Origin: Drosophila miranda
Taxonomy: Eukaryota; Arthropoda; Insecta; Diptera; Drosophilidae
DNA length: 64,000 nucleotides
Assembly (NCBI RefSeq): GCF_003369915.1
Contig: NC_046674.1
Coordinates: forward strand, 9,114,001-9,178,000
Direction of reading: 5' to 3'
The notes under the pieces were generated by a model. It ran no database searches. It had not been told where the DNA came from and saw nothing but the letters and a program-made list of their open reading frames with translations. Within the stretch, counting starts at the first letter, position 1. Every line of letters starts with the position of its first letter. Of this stretch, positions 36,065 through 49,300 are shown piece after piece. The position numbers were made by a program, and so were the translations under genes.

Positions 36065-36972
36065 CGCCCCCTTCCTCCCACTGTTGTGGCTGTACCCTTC
36101 ACCCACCAAAATGCTTGGCTGCGCTTTACGCTTAGCTGTAAAAACGCACGCCGTTTGCTTAATTGTTGTTATAATTACTCCAACTTCTTCTTGTTTTTTT
36201 GTTGGATTTATGGTTTTTTATTGTTTTTTTCTCTTTGCCTCTCTGTTATGCAATAGTTGGATGGTGCTTCTTCGTCTTGTTGGGTTTTTTGGTTTCGGTT
36301 TTTGGCTTTCATTATTTATTGTAGCTGTTGTTGTGTTTTGTGGGTGTCCGTCTTTGTGGTGGTTTTCTGCTTGCTCCTACACTTGGCTTTTATAATTATA
36401 GTTAATCGCATTGGTCTGACCTTGAGCCGTTTTCTTGCCACCACTTTGCCTCCGCCTTTTGCTGGTTAACTGCATTAAAAGCACCTGCCTAACGGTACCC
36501 AAATAAACGTTATCGACTCGTGCTGAAGCCGGCTTAAGGCGTTTGACATTTGGTTTATCGAAAGAGATAAGGTTGCCCCTTGAAGGTGATAGGAGTATAG
36601 CAAAGTTCTCAAAATGTTATACTCTTTTGATTGAAAGGATTGTGGGACTTGATAGACTCTAGTTTTAATCCGATTTTGGTGTAGTTTTGTACAGAAACTA
36701 TCATTTTATATGAAATCCAAGATATGTATGTAAGCTGAGAACTATATTTGTTGAACACTGATAGAAAAATAGCATTGTAAATAGAAGCATGCCCATATGT
36801 AAATTTAATATTCAGTTTTTGAATACAAAAATATTTTTTAAATATAAATATATTAAACGACCCATATTTAATAAAAATACAAGACACTTTAAAATAAATA
36901 TACGTAAGATATATATATAATAATATATATACCCAATAACAAATATATTTAATTTAAAGGTTAAGTTTATAA

Positions 36973-37060
36973 GAAATATATATAATTTAAATGAGAAATA
37001 TATTTGATTGAAATGTGAAATATATTTATATTAATTATGAAATATATTTAAAATATTTTC
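36973..37060. repeat. 22-bp periodic AT-rich repeat
   Basis: The word GAAATATAT recurs at 36973, 36995, 37017 and 37039, exactly 22 bp apart. The bases after the core are AT-rich and variable. This looks like a degenerating minisatellite. Confidence 0.8.
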
Positions 37061-38395
37061 ATATCTATTTTAAAATGTAAGGAAATAAAATAACATTAAT
37101 ATTTGAATGTAGGTGTAACTATTCGAGGCTTGAGGCTCTTTTGTCTGGGTGAAGATTATAAATAATATAATTCTTAGCTCTTGTGAATTTAATGGAGAAG
37201 ATCCCTGTAGATCAAACCTCTGAATAATATTCTATCTTTTATGAGTAGTCTTTAATTATTTAAAGACTTCTAAATAATCCCAAACATATAGTAAACCAAT
37301 CTTTAACTTAACCATACTCACATTTCTTATATAAGCTCTTTGTTTCCTGTTGCCACAGTCGAGACTCAGCACTGACCTGCTCAAGTTTTCTTTGCTTTTC
37401 CAACGCCTCGGCTTTCCTTCTTTACACCCACAACTGCTGGCTGTCTGGCTGGCTGGTTCACTGGTTCACAGCTCGGCGGCACGCACTTTGACCAACTGAC
37501 ACCGAATGACTTGGCCCATTTCGTGGGTTAACAAATCCTCGCGACGTTAGCCATAAAACTTGACGATCCGTGCCAAAAAAAAAACAAACAAACAAACAAA
37601 AAAAAACCACCGAATGACTCAAAGCGGTACAAAACGGTTGGCGTTTTGTCTTTTTGACTTTTTCAGGGGGGAAGGGGGGGGGTTTCACTTTCGATAATGG
37701 TCGTTGGCTATTGCGCGATTTTTTTCGTTTTGGTTTTTCTTGTCTACGTCATTTGTGGCGTTTATCTGGTTCGCTTTACATGTTGCACGTCTGTTCAAAG
37801 TTTTGTTGGTTTTCGGTTTTCGGTTTCCAGTTTCCAGTTTTTCGGTATTAGGTTTTCCGTTTTTTGGAAGCCCGAAAAATCACTCAAGTGCAACTTGCCA
37901 AATAGAATCACCGACCGCCTACACGAGTTGCTGGATATGTAGATGTGTGTTGCAGATTGCCTAATCTTACATAATAGTCGAGCCTCTGCCACCCTCTATG
38001 TCTGTGTGTGTGTGTGTGTATCGAGAGTTCCGAATGCCTTGGCTGGACGATGGTTTGCAGCTCTTCGCGTCGCGAGCAGGTGTGAAGCCAAGCGCGGCTG
38101 CAGCGGATCTTTATAAAGTTTTTCCCAGCCACACATCCATCCACTCTTCTATCCAGCCAGCCATCCATTCATCCATCCATCCATCCGAGGGCCTAGAAGT
38201 GGAGCCAGCCAACCGCATTCTCTCTGTGGGCTCTGCGCCTCTCAGAGGCGGGTTGTGAAAGAATCTCAGGCTCTCGGTCCCGTGATCTAACCATTTTCTG
38301 ATTTACTTTCGCTGTGATTCGCCGTTAGATTCGTTTTGCATCGCGGAAGTCGCAACAGCAGCTGGCAAAAGAAGCAATAACCAAATCCAGCCAGC

Positions 38396-38430
38396 CCCAT
38401 ACCCATACCCATACCCATACCCGTACCGAT
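38396..38430. repeat. CCATAC hexamer repeat
   Basis: Four perfect CCATAC units followed by CCGTAC and CGATAC variants. Confidence 0.8.
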
Positions 38431-40016
38431 ACCTTACCTTTAACCAAGGTCAACGGCACCTAACTGTAGACATTTGGCCCGTGTCTTTCTCTCTGCACTG
38501 CTGTCTTGCTATGTCTGTGTTAAGTAAAGTAAAGTTAAGCGCGTTTAATTGCCTCCGCTTGCCAAGCGTGTCTGCCTTAAAATACTAATCACTAATTAGT
38601 TAGTCGGCACTTTAGGCTCTCGTTGTGAAAGGCTCGGCTCGTCCGCCCTCTATCCAGCTTGACCCTGGACAACGCTCTGGTGATGGACATCCGCGCAAGG
38701 GCACCGCAGCCCTTGTCCATCAACTGTGACGACTGCTCCTTAGATCAGCGCAACTGCTGACCCACTTTCGAATGGATTTTATAGGGTTTTGATTATGGCT
38801 TTGGGGAGATTGCCAAGCAAACATTTGCCCAGAGAAAAAGCCCTCAAATTGGAATGTTTATACCTTCAAGAAGTCTTTTCCCTTACACTTTGACATTAAT
38901 ATGAAAATATTTGGTCTTTCCTTTGCTTTAAACTTTGCTGTACCAGTTTTCTCTCAGTGTATGCAGAGTAGGCTTCAAGATCATCGAATCGATTGCAGTC
39001 ATTGGAAAATGTATTGCAATAATTTTTCTCAATTTTCAACATTCCTTTAAAAGAGTTTTTCTTTTCCCCAACAAATAAAAGGCCAAGTACTTTATAGCAT
39101 AATCATTTTTGTTTTTTTATTGCAATTTTTTCATTCTTTTCTATATATATTTTTATCATTTTTTTGTCCATTTTCCACACATGTTTTTCCATACATACGC
39201 GCGCGCTTTTCAGAACATAAACAGGCATACGACACAGTATTAGGTCTGGTGCCAGGGCTTTAATACAATCTACACATACAATATACATATATATAGATGC
39301 ACACACTACTATAATTTATATTAATTAATAATAATAAAAAAAAAAATATCCCTAGTCTTTCAACTCGGTAATTACTCAATCAAATCAACATAAAAAATGG
39401 TTTACAAAATATACCATAGAACAATCCAGTGTGCTGTTTGTTTAAATAAATAAAATATTTGTGTTTTTTTTTTTTTGTTTTGTTTTGTTTGTTGCACATT
39501 AAATCTATATAAAAAAAAATTCTTTTTGCTTGCATATTCAATACATATCTTTTTTTTGTCATTTTTTCGTGTGTGGTTTTTTTGCATTATCATTTTGAAA
39601 ATTTTTATTGCATTTTTTTGGGGTTTTTGGTATTTTTTCGTGTTTAGATTTTAAGTTGTTTTTTTTTTGTTTGTTTAAATTGAAACTGTGAACGTTAAAA
39701 TCTACGCATTTACACAGATAGTTAAATTTTTGTTGTTTTGTTTTGTTTTTTTATGCAATTAATTATTAAGTTCATTCATTAAATATATATATGTGTTTTT
39801 GTAGCTGCTAGATTTTGATATTTTTCTGGCGAATTTCATTTCGCAGATTTGTTGGGTGTTTCCTTTCTTTTCCTTTCTTTTTTTGGGGTTAAGTTAAAAT
39901 ACTAATTAAAATCGAAGCGCGGCTTGCCCTCGCGCTGCTTTTGCCATGATTGTAATGCTCCTCCTCCAGGGGTTAGTGGAGAGAGGGGGTGGTTGGTGGT
40001 GGTGTTGCTGCTGCAC

Positions 40017-41574
40017 TTAGAAGCAGCACTTGCGGTTGTTGTTGGCGCCACTGACCAGCTTGCAGTGCTGCATCTCCGAGCGGCGTGGGCGATGGGACTT
40101 GGCCTGGAAATCGCGCACCTTGTTGGACCGCTTGATGGCGCTGCGGCACAGCTGCTGATGCTGCTTCTTGTTGTTGCTCTAGGGGAGGAAAGAGTGTGCG
40201 TTAGCATGAGCTGCCACAGAAATGGTGAAGAAATCTGGTGGCATTACCTTCTGGCTTTGGCGTGCCAGAGTCTCCTGCTTCAATTGGGCCGCCGCATGGC
40301 GATCGAAGCGAGCGCTATGCGGACGCTGCTCGTGGAGGGCCTGGGCCTGGGCCTGCTCCGGCTCGGCTGCCTCCTGCTGAACCAGCTCCGATTGTGGCGC
40401 CTCCGCTGCCACCCCGAGATCAAGATTTACAAAACTTTCGGTGCCCTCCTGGGTGGACCTAATACTACGATAAACAGACATGCTGCAAAGGCAAAAAGGG
40501 AATTGAAAAATTAATAAAATCAACGATCCAGTCGATCCTTGGGGAAAGATCTATTTGCGTGCGATTTTTGTGTGGATTGCGGGGGGGGAGGGACAAATGT
40601 GTACTATAAAGATCACCAACCTTGGATGCTCAATCAATAGATTCTCAAATGGTGAAGTTTCCATATTGATTGGCCCAATCGAGGTGAAGCATGGTGGCGG
40701 TGTTACGTACCAGGACTCCTCCATCAGCACGTTCGCACCCTGACCCTGACCCTGACCCTGGCCCTGGCCCTGGCCGTGGTCGCTGCCGCTTGGCGAGGCC
40801 ACGTACAGCGACTGGCTGACATTGTCAAGGTCCGCCAGGCTGCTGGGGGGCACACTTCTGGGCGGGCTCAGGGTGGAGATGCTCAGCGGACGGGCCACGC
40901 GGGACCGCTGCAAGTGGCTGCGCTGCTGCTGCGGCCGCGGACCGCTGTAAAGGGAATGCGAATTGAAGTGCTGGCGCCGATGGCGCGATGACCCCGATAC
41001 CGCCTGGCCATGGCCGGAGGAGGAGGAGGAGGTTGCGGCCTTCGGCTGCTGCTGGACCTCGACAACGGAGAGCTCCTCCTCGGAGTCGCTGCGTGGCAGA
41101 GAGTCGTCCTCCTCGTCTGGAATGCATATATATATCGAGATTGAAGATCGCTCCTCCCGGGTGGTTGATGTTTAAGGACTTACCCTCCTTCTCTACAATA
41201 TACCATTCGTCCTCGTCAAAGTCCTCGTCAATGGGGGTCTCACCAGTGGGTGTTAGTAGCTTCGTTATCGTCGCAGTCTGCTGCTTCCTCTGCTGCTGCT
41301 GCTGCTGCTGCTGTTGCTGGTTGTATCTCTGCTTGCCACGGCGATTCTTGCCACGGCTCTTGCCGTTGGGGGAGGCGCGCACCGGGCCGCGACTGCTGTT
41401 GCCCGCTACGGATGGCGTCGATGAGGTCACCTCAATTACATCTCCCGGGGATGGGGCCTGTTCGATGGCGGTATCACAGGGATCGCTGGCCTGCGCGGGA
41501 TTCACTTCGTTGTTGTTGCTGGACTCGGACGTTGCTGGCGCTCCAAATAGAAACGTTGCGAGACTGCTTAACAT
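40017..41574 (-). CDS. Dor: Dor, TP53INP-family autophagy and nuclear coactivator protein
   Basis: Four coding exons on the minus strand: 41574-41184, 41116-40621, 40482-40248 and 40178-40017, giving 427 aa. TP53INP2/DOR proteins shuttle between nucleus and autophagosomes, bind ATG8/LC3 proteins and act as nuclear-receptor coactivators; fly Dor supports ecdysone receptor activity. Seen: N-terminal MLSSLATFLFG; LIR motif DEDEWYIVEKE with core W124-x-x-V127 in an acidic setting; a poly-Gln stretch near 90-100; acidic Ser cluster SDSEEE; a GQ dipeptide run (~250); second conserved box MEESWYVTPPPCFT (from ~262); and a basic Arg/Lys-rich C-terminal box with KRSNKVRDFQAKSHRPRR ending NNRKCCF. Exon 3 starts C|ATG, so MSVYRS could serve as an internal start in a shorter isoform. 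The exon 2 donor is the unusual GTTGGT, but the join EHP-S-MSVYRS agrees with the family. Confidence 0.9.
40738..40776 (-). repeat. GQ-coding hexamer repeat in Dor exon 2
   Basis: About six units of CAGGGT/CAGGGC on the minus strand, encoding a (GQ)n run between the acidic region and the second conserved box. Likely length-variable. Confidence 0.85.
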
Positions 41575-44500
41575 TATACAATGCTGCTGGTTGCGGCTGT
41601 TGGGCGTTAGATGGCGCTCTCTTCTCTATATAGTATTGCTTATCGGGTTTTTTCTGAGATCTTCTTACTTTGTTGTAGCGCTTAGTTATACAGTTATCAA
41701 GAGATAGAGAGAGAGAAAGAGAGAGAGTTGGTGCGGGGGAGATTGCTAATGTGGTTGTTCCTTGGATTTTGCTTGAACGTTGCTCAGTCTTTTATTTATT
41801 CCTTTTTGTTTCTTGTTTCTTTGTTTGTTGCTTTGTACGCTGCTTCGCTTTCGCTGCGTCTGTTTTTGTTACTGTTCTCTTCTAGCGTTGAAGCTGAAAG
41901 CGGAGGAGGAGAAAAAGGAAGGAAGCATGAGAATTGAGCGTATTACGTAATCGGCCACCCCACTTCCCCACCTCCCACCTCCTGCATGCTAAGTAAGCAG
42001 CTTGTTTGCGTGGGCACACACTCGGTGCAATGGGGCGGATACTTAATTTCATTTAATTGCCATTCTTATACCCTAAAAAAAGTGGAGGTAGTACCAAACG
42101 GTTGGTCTTTATGTACAGGGCATAGAAAAAGCAGGCCAACAGCATTTTTAGCATCTATTAATAGACTTTCACATTTCCCTTACAAATTAGGGAAAAATTT
42201 CTTTGGTTTAAAAATATAATAGAATGGTTTAAGGATATTTTCCTGTGTTTTGACAGACTATAAAGTACCAAGATACTTCAATTATCTTTTGCTGTTTATC
42301 TTGGAACCGACATCTCTTAACTATTGGATTCTGCGCACCGAAAAGTAAGTCTTTTGCGCGCCTCACTGGAGAATCTTGCTCTTGGATTTTGGGGACCGAC
42401 TCAGCTGCCCAAAGCATAGTCTTCGCTTTTAGGTATGCCCTATGGATCCATGTCCCTCTTTTACCTCTACATTTCTACATTTGCTTCTAAATTGCGATAT
42501 TGAAAGAGTATCCCACAAGCGGCTTCTTCCTCGATGATTTTCCTTTTTTCGAAAACCAATAATTTAATTGTTTTTCGTTGGAATATTTTGTGTGGTTTTT
42601 TCGGCTTGATTTCAATTGAAATGCGAAAGTGAAATTTCCTTTTATACGAATTATCTAAAGGCTGTAATTACTTTTGATTGCATTAATCAGAGTTTTGCGC
42701 TGCTTTTCCCCGCTGCTGCAGCAGTGCTCTGCTCTGCTCTGCTCTGCTGTGCTGCGCCTGACAGTTTGACAAGCACTGTGCTGTGCTCTGTGCTGTGTGC
42801 TGTGTGCTGACTGACATCCATATAATGGACGGGTGGGGATGGGGGGCCTGTGCCATTAAGTATCGCTGCATAGCCCATTAAGTCTCCCAGTTGATAGCTG
42901 GTTGGCCACCCCCTCTCGGGCAGTGCGCTGCCACCACCCCCTGGCTGGCCTTCAACCATCATCCCAAGTAGAGCTCTGTGCATGCGCCGAGCTTATGATC
43001 AAGGCAATTATATGTATGGCGGCTGTGTGGCACACACAATCGTTCGAGTACGAGTACGAGTCCGAGTCTATAGTATATATGCAATTTGAATTGAGCACAC
43101 GTCATGACAATAGGCAAATGTATCTGTATCTTTGCTCCCCCCGCTCCCCCCACACCGCTGTCTCTGATGATTTCTTTTTGCAGCCATTTGCTGATTATCG
43201 CATCAGCCTAAAGATGCCAACGGGACCCGGGCCGAGACTCCAGCTCCAGCTCCACTCGGATATATTTGTCGATCAAATTATGCATGAAAGAAGGCAAAAG
43301 GCAAACAGAAATAGGATTGGATTGGAGTGGAGTGGAGTTAAAGTTGGAGCTGCAGTTGGCAAAGACAATTGCCGTGGCAATTTGCAATTTGACCGCAAAA
43401 CGGAAAACGTGAAAATGCTGGAAGGAAAAGCCAACAAAGTGAAATCTCTCCTCTTGCATCAGAGACAGAAAAGCGTACCGTACAGAAATTGGGATTGATG
43501 AGGCCCGAGTCCCGGAGTAAATGTCAGCGAAAGTTTGACAATCAAATTTGATGGCGCGGCCATTGACTCCGTTTCAGTGCAAATAAATTGTGTTAATTGC
43601 CAGGAGATCGAACCGAAAAGCCCATTAAGCAATAGGGGACCGGGATAACTATCCCCATAATGGCTACGGGCCAAGAAATTTATGTTTCAAGATGCCCCCA
43701 GATATGGCCAATTGTTTTCTGCTGCTTGTATTCTCCTTTCTATTCTGTTACGACTTGACCTCAAAATTCCTTACCATATTTCGCCTGACTTTGGCACTCG
43801 CTGAATGCATATTAAGCACCACGAAACAAGAAAAAAATATAAATAATATATAGTAGAAATATTTTTCATTACAAATGCATTCGCATTGCACAACGGGCCA
43901 CAATTGGGGACGACAGGTCCGTGCTGGCATTTTATTAATAAACACGTAGGGCGGACAATCGAAGGTTCTTACTGTTATGTCGGGCACTGTGCACTGTGCA
44001 CACTCATACTGATAACCCCCCGTGGCGGCAGCCAAACAAAGGCAATGGTCCCAGAATCAGATAGAAATACAGAAATGGTTTCTTTTTGTGTTCTTTTTTT
44101 TTTTTGTTTTCTTCTGTGAACTGCAGTAAATTTTTAATTTCACTTTTGTCACATCTGCAGCCAAATAATTCTGACCTTGGGAATGTTTGCTTGGTTGTTA
44201 TACATATTTACATATTTATCAGAATATATACATATATTCCTAGCAAATATGACATCAGATTGCATTGCCTTTGTTTCTCTTTGGCGCATATTTTAGCCGA
44301 GAATTTTTTGTTGATTTTTGCTAACGCCCTGACCTTGATCCGTCTGTGGATTATATAAGTCTAGATATGTGTATATATGCGAAATTGTTATCCGCAAAAC
44401 AATACCCAGGCATTGTCTGGCCGAACCCAATGATCTTTTGGGAACATCGAAATTAGCTTGTGCCGCGCTATCAGCGACAAAAACAAAACAAAAAACAAAA

Positions 44501-44644
44501 AACTATTCGCCGACTCACTTCAGTTCCGATAAGCCCCGCCACCCCAGACAGACGCGCCAGACAGACCCGACTATGCTAATAATTTCTATGACTATAGCTA
44601 TAGTATTGTTTACTACACACACGCGTATACCCTATAGTATAGCT

Positions 44645-44678
44645 TGGGTCTGGGTCTGGGTCTGGGTCTGGGTCTGTT
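44645..44678. repeat. GGGTCT hexamer repeat
   Basis: Five tandem GGGTCT units. Superficially telomere-like but not a known fly telomere sequence. Confidence 0.85.
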
Positions 44679-46312
44679 CCAGGTCCCTGGCGTGTGTTGC
44701 AACCGAGCCGACAGTCGAAAGTTCAGTTCAGGCTTTGTTCAATCTCCAGCGGGTGGGAGTGGGGGACTGTGCTAATGAACTTGAACTAATTTAGTATAAC
44801 TGACAGCTGCAAAGATCAGGGAGTGGGTTTATATTTAGTACAAAGAGAGGGAGAATGATTGATAGATCTGGGGGAAGGAGTGGACTACTGACAGGCAGGA
44901 ATTTACAAGCAGATATGCTATATTGATGGGTAAATCTGGGAATATATTGTGTTAGTTTCAGTGAAATTTCATCAGCGAAGAACTATCCCCGAAAAAAAGT
45001 ATATATATATATTGTTACCTCTATCTAAAAGTATTCCCAAACAAAGAAGAATATCTAAAGCTTTCTAAGTACAAACCAATACCCAATCTATACACATATA
45101 TACATACATTTCGGTCTGATTAGCTTAAAGCTTCAGTGCCAAAGTGCGAAAGTTTCTTTTGTTTTGATGGAATTTCGTTTGTGTTTTTGTTTTGCTGAAT
45201 TTTTTTTTTATTTTTTAGTTTTTGGGGGGCGACAACAAAAAGCAATCTGTAACAAACACTTGCTGGGGAAAGTTTCACGAAATTATGCAATATCTGCCAC
45301 AAAAGACCCAACGCCGACTGACGTCAGCCCTGACCTTGGACCCTACACGAAACGGGAAACTAATTGCGGGCACAAAATTGAAACGAATTCGATTGCAGGA
45401 GGGGGATGGATCGCTCACCTTTGGGGGGATGACAGCCTTTGCAGGAAAGAAGCGAACGACTGGGTACACGTAAATTGGAAGCAAATCAGATACACAGATG
45501 CACAGCCACGGGCACAGATACAGATACGGATACGGATACAGCAGAGAGCCACACTGCGGAGATACAGCCAAGTCGACACTCGATTGCCAACTGAAAATGG
45601 CAACGGAAGCGCATTTGAATTTCAAAAGTGGACGCAAGAACAAAAGCTACACCACACACCAGTTCCACTACAATGCTGTGTATGTGTGTGTGTGCTGGGT
45701 GTGCGTGTGTGTGTGTGTGTGTGTGGGTTCTGTATCTGTGGCCTCTATGTGGAAGCGCTGCAGTTTAGCCAAAAGTTTTTTTTCTCACTCACAATTTTTA
45801 AACAATCTTTTGCACTCACTTGTTCTTAGTGTTAGATACATATGTTTTGTATGGTCTCTCTTTGTTTATTTATTTACCTAATCTTTTCGTGTGAGTTTCA
45901 CTTTCCTTCTGCTGCACTCGATCGATCGAGCGGCTGCGGCTGCTTTGTGTTGTGTTGTGTTGTGCTGGGTTTCAATTATCAAATGCGAATGCCAGTCAGC
46001 ATTCGACGGTCGGTTCTGAAGAAGTGCTCCGAGAGAGAGAGAGAGAGTGTGAGAGAGAGAGCCCGGGTCCGAGTCCGACTCCGTGACTCGTACGAGCGGG
46101 TGAGAGAGTCACGGAGCCAGAGCAATGATCGCGAGAGCGTATCTAAGCCCATAATTATGTATTTTTTTAAAACGCAAAAAGCGTTTCGGGAGAGCGGGTA
46201 AACACGAGCCGGGCGGTAGGGCACGGGGACACACGGGGCTGCAAAGCGCCAAAATTATGCTCCAAGCAGCTGTGCAGTCGCTGGCTTCGTGGTCTCTCCC
46301 TCCCGTTATATG

Positions 46313-46344
<32 letters not shown>

Positions 46345-49300
46345 GAGAGCAAATGATCATACATAAGGTTCGTGATTTTTGTTTACTAACAAAACCGAGC
46401 ACATCTCGCTCTCTCCCACTCTCTTTCACTGCTTGACTATTGCCCTCTCTTTCTCTATATGTATATTGTGTATATATCTTGCTCTCTCGATCAGCTGCTC
46501 TGACGTTTGCGCATTTGACACACTTTCATGGCCCCACTCGCTCTGCCCCCACCCAGCTTTCTGTTGTATCTGTTAGATACTTTTCTATGAGTACTGCCAG
46601 ACCAAGTGGCTCTTCGCTTCCAACAACTTGCCACGAACTTTATGCGAGCGAGTATCTGTGTGACTAAGCCACTCGAGGGGCGGTAGAGAGGGGCGCTGGG
46701 AGGGGCAAAGTAGTTGCCAGCCAGCTGGTGGCTGCTGGCTGTTGGATGTTGGGGCTGCTCCAAAGTTCAATTCGAAAATACAGTTTCTCTGGCAGCAGTC
46801 TCTAATATTTTTTCAGATTTTTAATGCCAAGTCACGGATGCCAGAACGGAGCCAGTCGGAACGCATAAAAATGCTAATGAAGTGCCGCTGAGAACTACTC
46901 GTCTTCGCTCGCCAAAAGTGTCATTCATTGCGTTGCGGGGGAGACAGGCCCCACATTGAGGGCAGGGCAGGGCAATACCTTGCTCTACTATCGCATTATG
47001 CAATACGAAAATCAATTCAAATCAAGCAAATGCCACAATAATCATTAGGTGTCAGGCTGATAAGGCGGGGAGACTTAGGCTATTGGAGGGATTGTCTTTA
47101 TGAAGGAATACATTCCGATCTTGATCAAATGGAAGGTTCTATGAAATAATGCCATGCCCATGCTGATAATGGACATGCCCAAACCTCCCAGATACCCGTA
47201 GAAGATATTTCTGGCAACAAACTCGCGTCCAGGTTCAAGGTTGCCTTCGCCATTAGCTTGTTCTCCCTCCCTCTCTATGTTTCTATATATTTTTAGATAT
47301 TTTATCATGCAACAGCTGATACACACAGCAGCGACAAGTTGTAGCTTTTGGCCGAGAGAGATGAAAGTACAGCCACAAGAGTGTGTAGAGTGGGGCATAC
47401 AGGTGCCAAAAGAGCAGCCAAGAGATCTGTATATATGTGTGCCCAAATACATATATGAAAACTTGTGATCCCACACCCCCATACCAAAGTTTTTTTCCCC
47501 CCAATAAATCCATGTCCGCACGCGCACCGTTTCTGTTTAAAAAAACAATTCCCCCCCACTTTCCCAACAAGAGGTAAACAATATATTGGATTGGCGTCAC
47601 AAGAAAGAAGACGCCAACGAAAACAAAATATCAGAAAACTACTCGTGTTTACGCACAACAGCACTTTAAACTCAAATAAACAAAAAACCGAAACCGAAAA
47701 CGAAAGGGAGTGAAATTTGGGTCTATCTAATCATGTAATGTTTATGCCACGCTACTGGGAGTGAAGGGTGAAGGAACATGGACGTGCAGCAACCATAAAT
47801 TATAAGCCAGCATCTCGTGTCGTCTCTGGGTCTAACCCCCAACCCCCCCAAAACAGTCTAAACAAACGGACGAGCGGGAGCGGCCAGCATCAAAGTGGGG
47901 TGTGGACTGGGCAGAATTTCTTTCATTCTTTTGTGGGCTATTGCGCACTCCGTCCGGAGCGGAGCCCAGCCGGAGTCAAACGCAACTCTGGGGCACCACC
48001 CCTCTGGAGCAGCACTGTACTGTACTGCTCCCCACTATGAAGAGTGAAGCATAGCTTGCGGCAACTGCGCAGCAACTGAGTTGTGAAAATGAGACCCAAG
48101 CGACGCCAGCGACGACAATAACCATAAAGCAAATGACAAACGCCAACGCATATCGACAGAAGCTTCAAGAGTAGCTACTTTGTTGTCCTATTTTATGTAT
48201 TCATTCCATACATGTGTTTATGCTTGTGAATCCGATGTGAATGTGATATCTTTCGGGCTGCATGTGGAATTCGTGGTAATGCATACCATATGAGAGATAC
48301 GAACACAGAGAGTGGGTATATTTCACTCCCATAGTAGGGGAATACAGTGTGTTAGTTCTTCAGTGACTTGTGGGTATGTCAGCCTCTCTCAGGTGTATGG
48401 GTACAGGGGCTATGCTTAGGAATACTTCTAGATCTGTCTCTATAGCCACACGTAAAGCTCTCTCTTTTGAGATGACGCCAACGTCATCCCACACACTTGT
48501 CGTACGGAGGGGGGGGCCGCCGCCTGTAGATTGGGCAAGACTTGGGCAAGTCCGTTGTGTGAATGCAGCTTATCAAACGATCGATCGATGATAAATATGG
48601 CCTTGCCCGCTTGCCGAGAATTTCTATATGCGAGAGATTTCAAGTTCGGTGTACCTTCTGCTGCACTGCCCTCTGCCTGTGTGTGTTAATACATTAATGG
48701 CATTTAGATGAGCTTTTATTTTATTATATGTATATACACATATTTATATATAGACTGTATAAATGGATGTTTTATAACGCGTAATTTCAATTAGTACGTG
48801 AAACGCAGTTGTGTTTTTGTCATTTTCTTGGACAGAATCGCACTGGGCACGGCGCATTTATTTTATCACTTTGTTTATCATTATCAGGCCCAGTCCCAAT
48901 ACCCGTCCCATCTCTCCTATATACATATGTGTTGGAATAGGGTCAGCCACAGCTTTAGCTCCTTGTCTAATCAATCAATATAATATTCAAACAGTGAATC
49001 GATTTACGCGCCCTTATATTCCCAGATTACATCAGGGCTATTCCCTTTCCATCTGTCTGTCTGTCTGTCTGTCCCTAATGACGACCGCAAATCACTCTAC
49101 TCTCATTAGCTCATCATCCGACTAAATCTAGATGCCAAAGTCTTTACTGTACGGTTGGAAAATTCTGGTCTTTTAGGAACCGAATGAGGAAAAACAGTGC
49201 TCAAAGAAAATGGAAACATGGAAATGGAGAGCTTCATAAATCAAGTACTTAGCACGAGATTAATATTGGGTTGCAGGTCTGGATACCATGGATAAATGGT

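Larger units (their letters stand above)
35368..40016. other. Spacer between dyl and Dor
   Basis: No gene recognised. It probably contains the dyl promoter and, towards 39.0-40.0 kb, a long A-rich (transcript strand) 3' UTR of Dor. Items seen: an 8-bp TGTACATT tandem (36035-36064), an AT-rich island with a 22-bp periodic repeat (36820-37100), a CATC run (38141-38188) and a CCATAC hexamer run (38396-38430). Confidence 0.5.

Noticed and set aside
40825-41574. Single uninterrupted 249-codon ORF as the Dor product
   Set aside because: It reads through the intron at 41183-41117. Splicing restores the DEEDD and SDSEEE continuation and the family C terminus.
42902-43498. 198-codon plus-strand ORF
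   Set aside because: Unremarkable composition, no recognisable motif, no conserved neighbours; best explained by chance in GC-moderate DNA.
44645-44678. GGGTCT repeat as an interstitial telomere
   Set aside because: Drosophila telomeres are made of retrotransposons, not short repeats. Five hexamer units are ordinary simple sequence.
45164-45829. 221-codon plus-strand ORF
   Set aside because: Low-complexity, crosses a GTGTGT tract, contains no domain and has no splice or promoter context.
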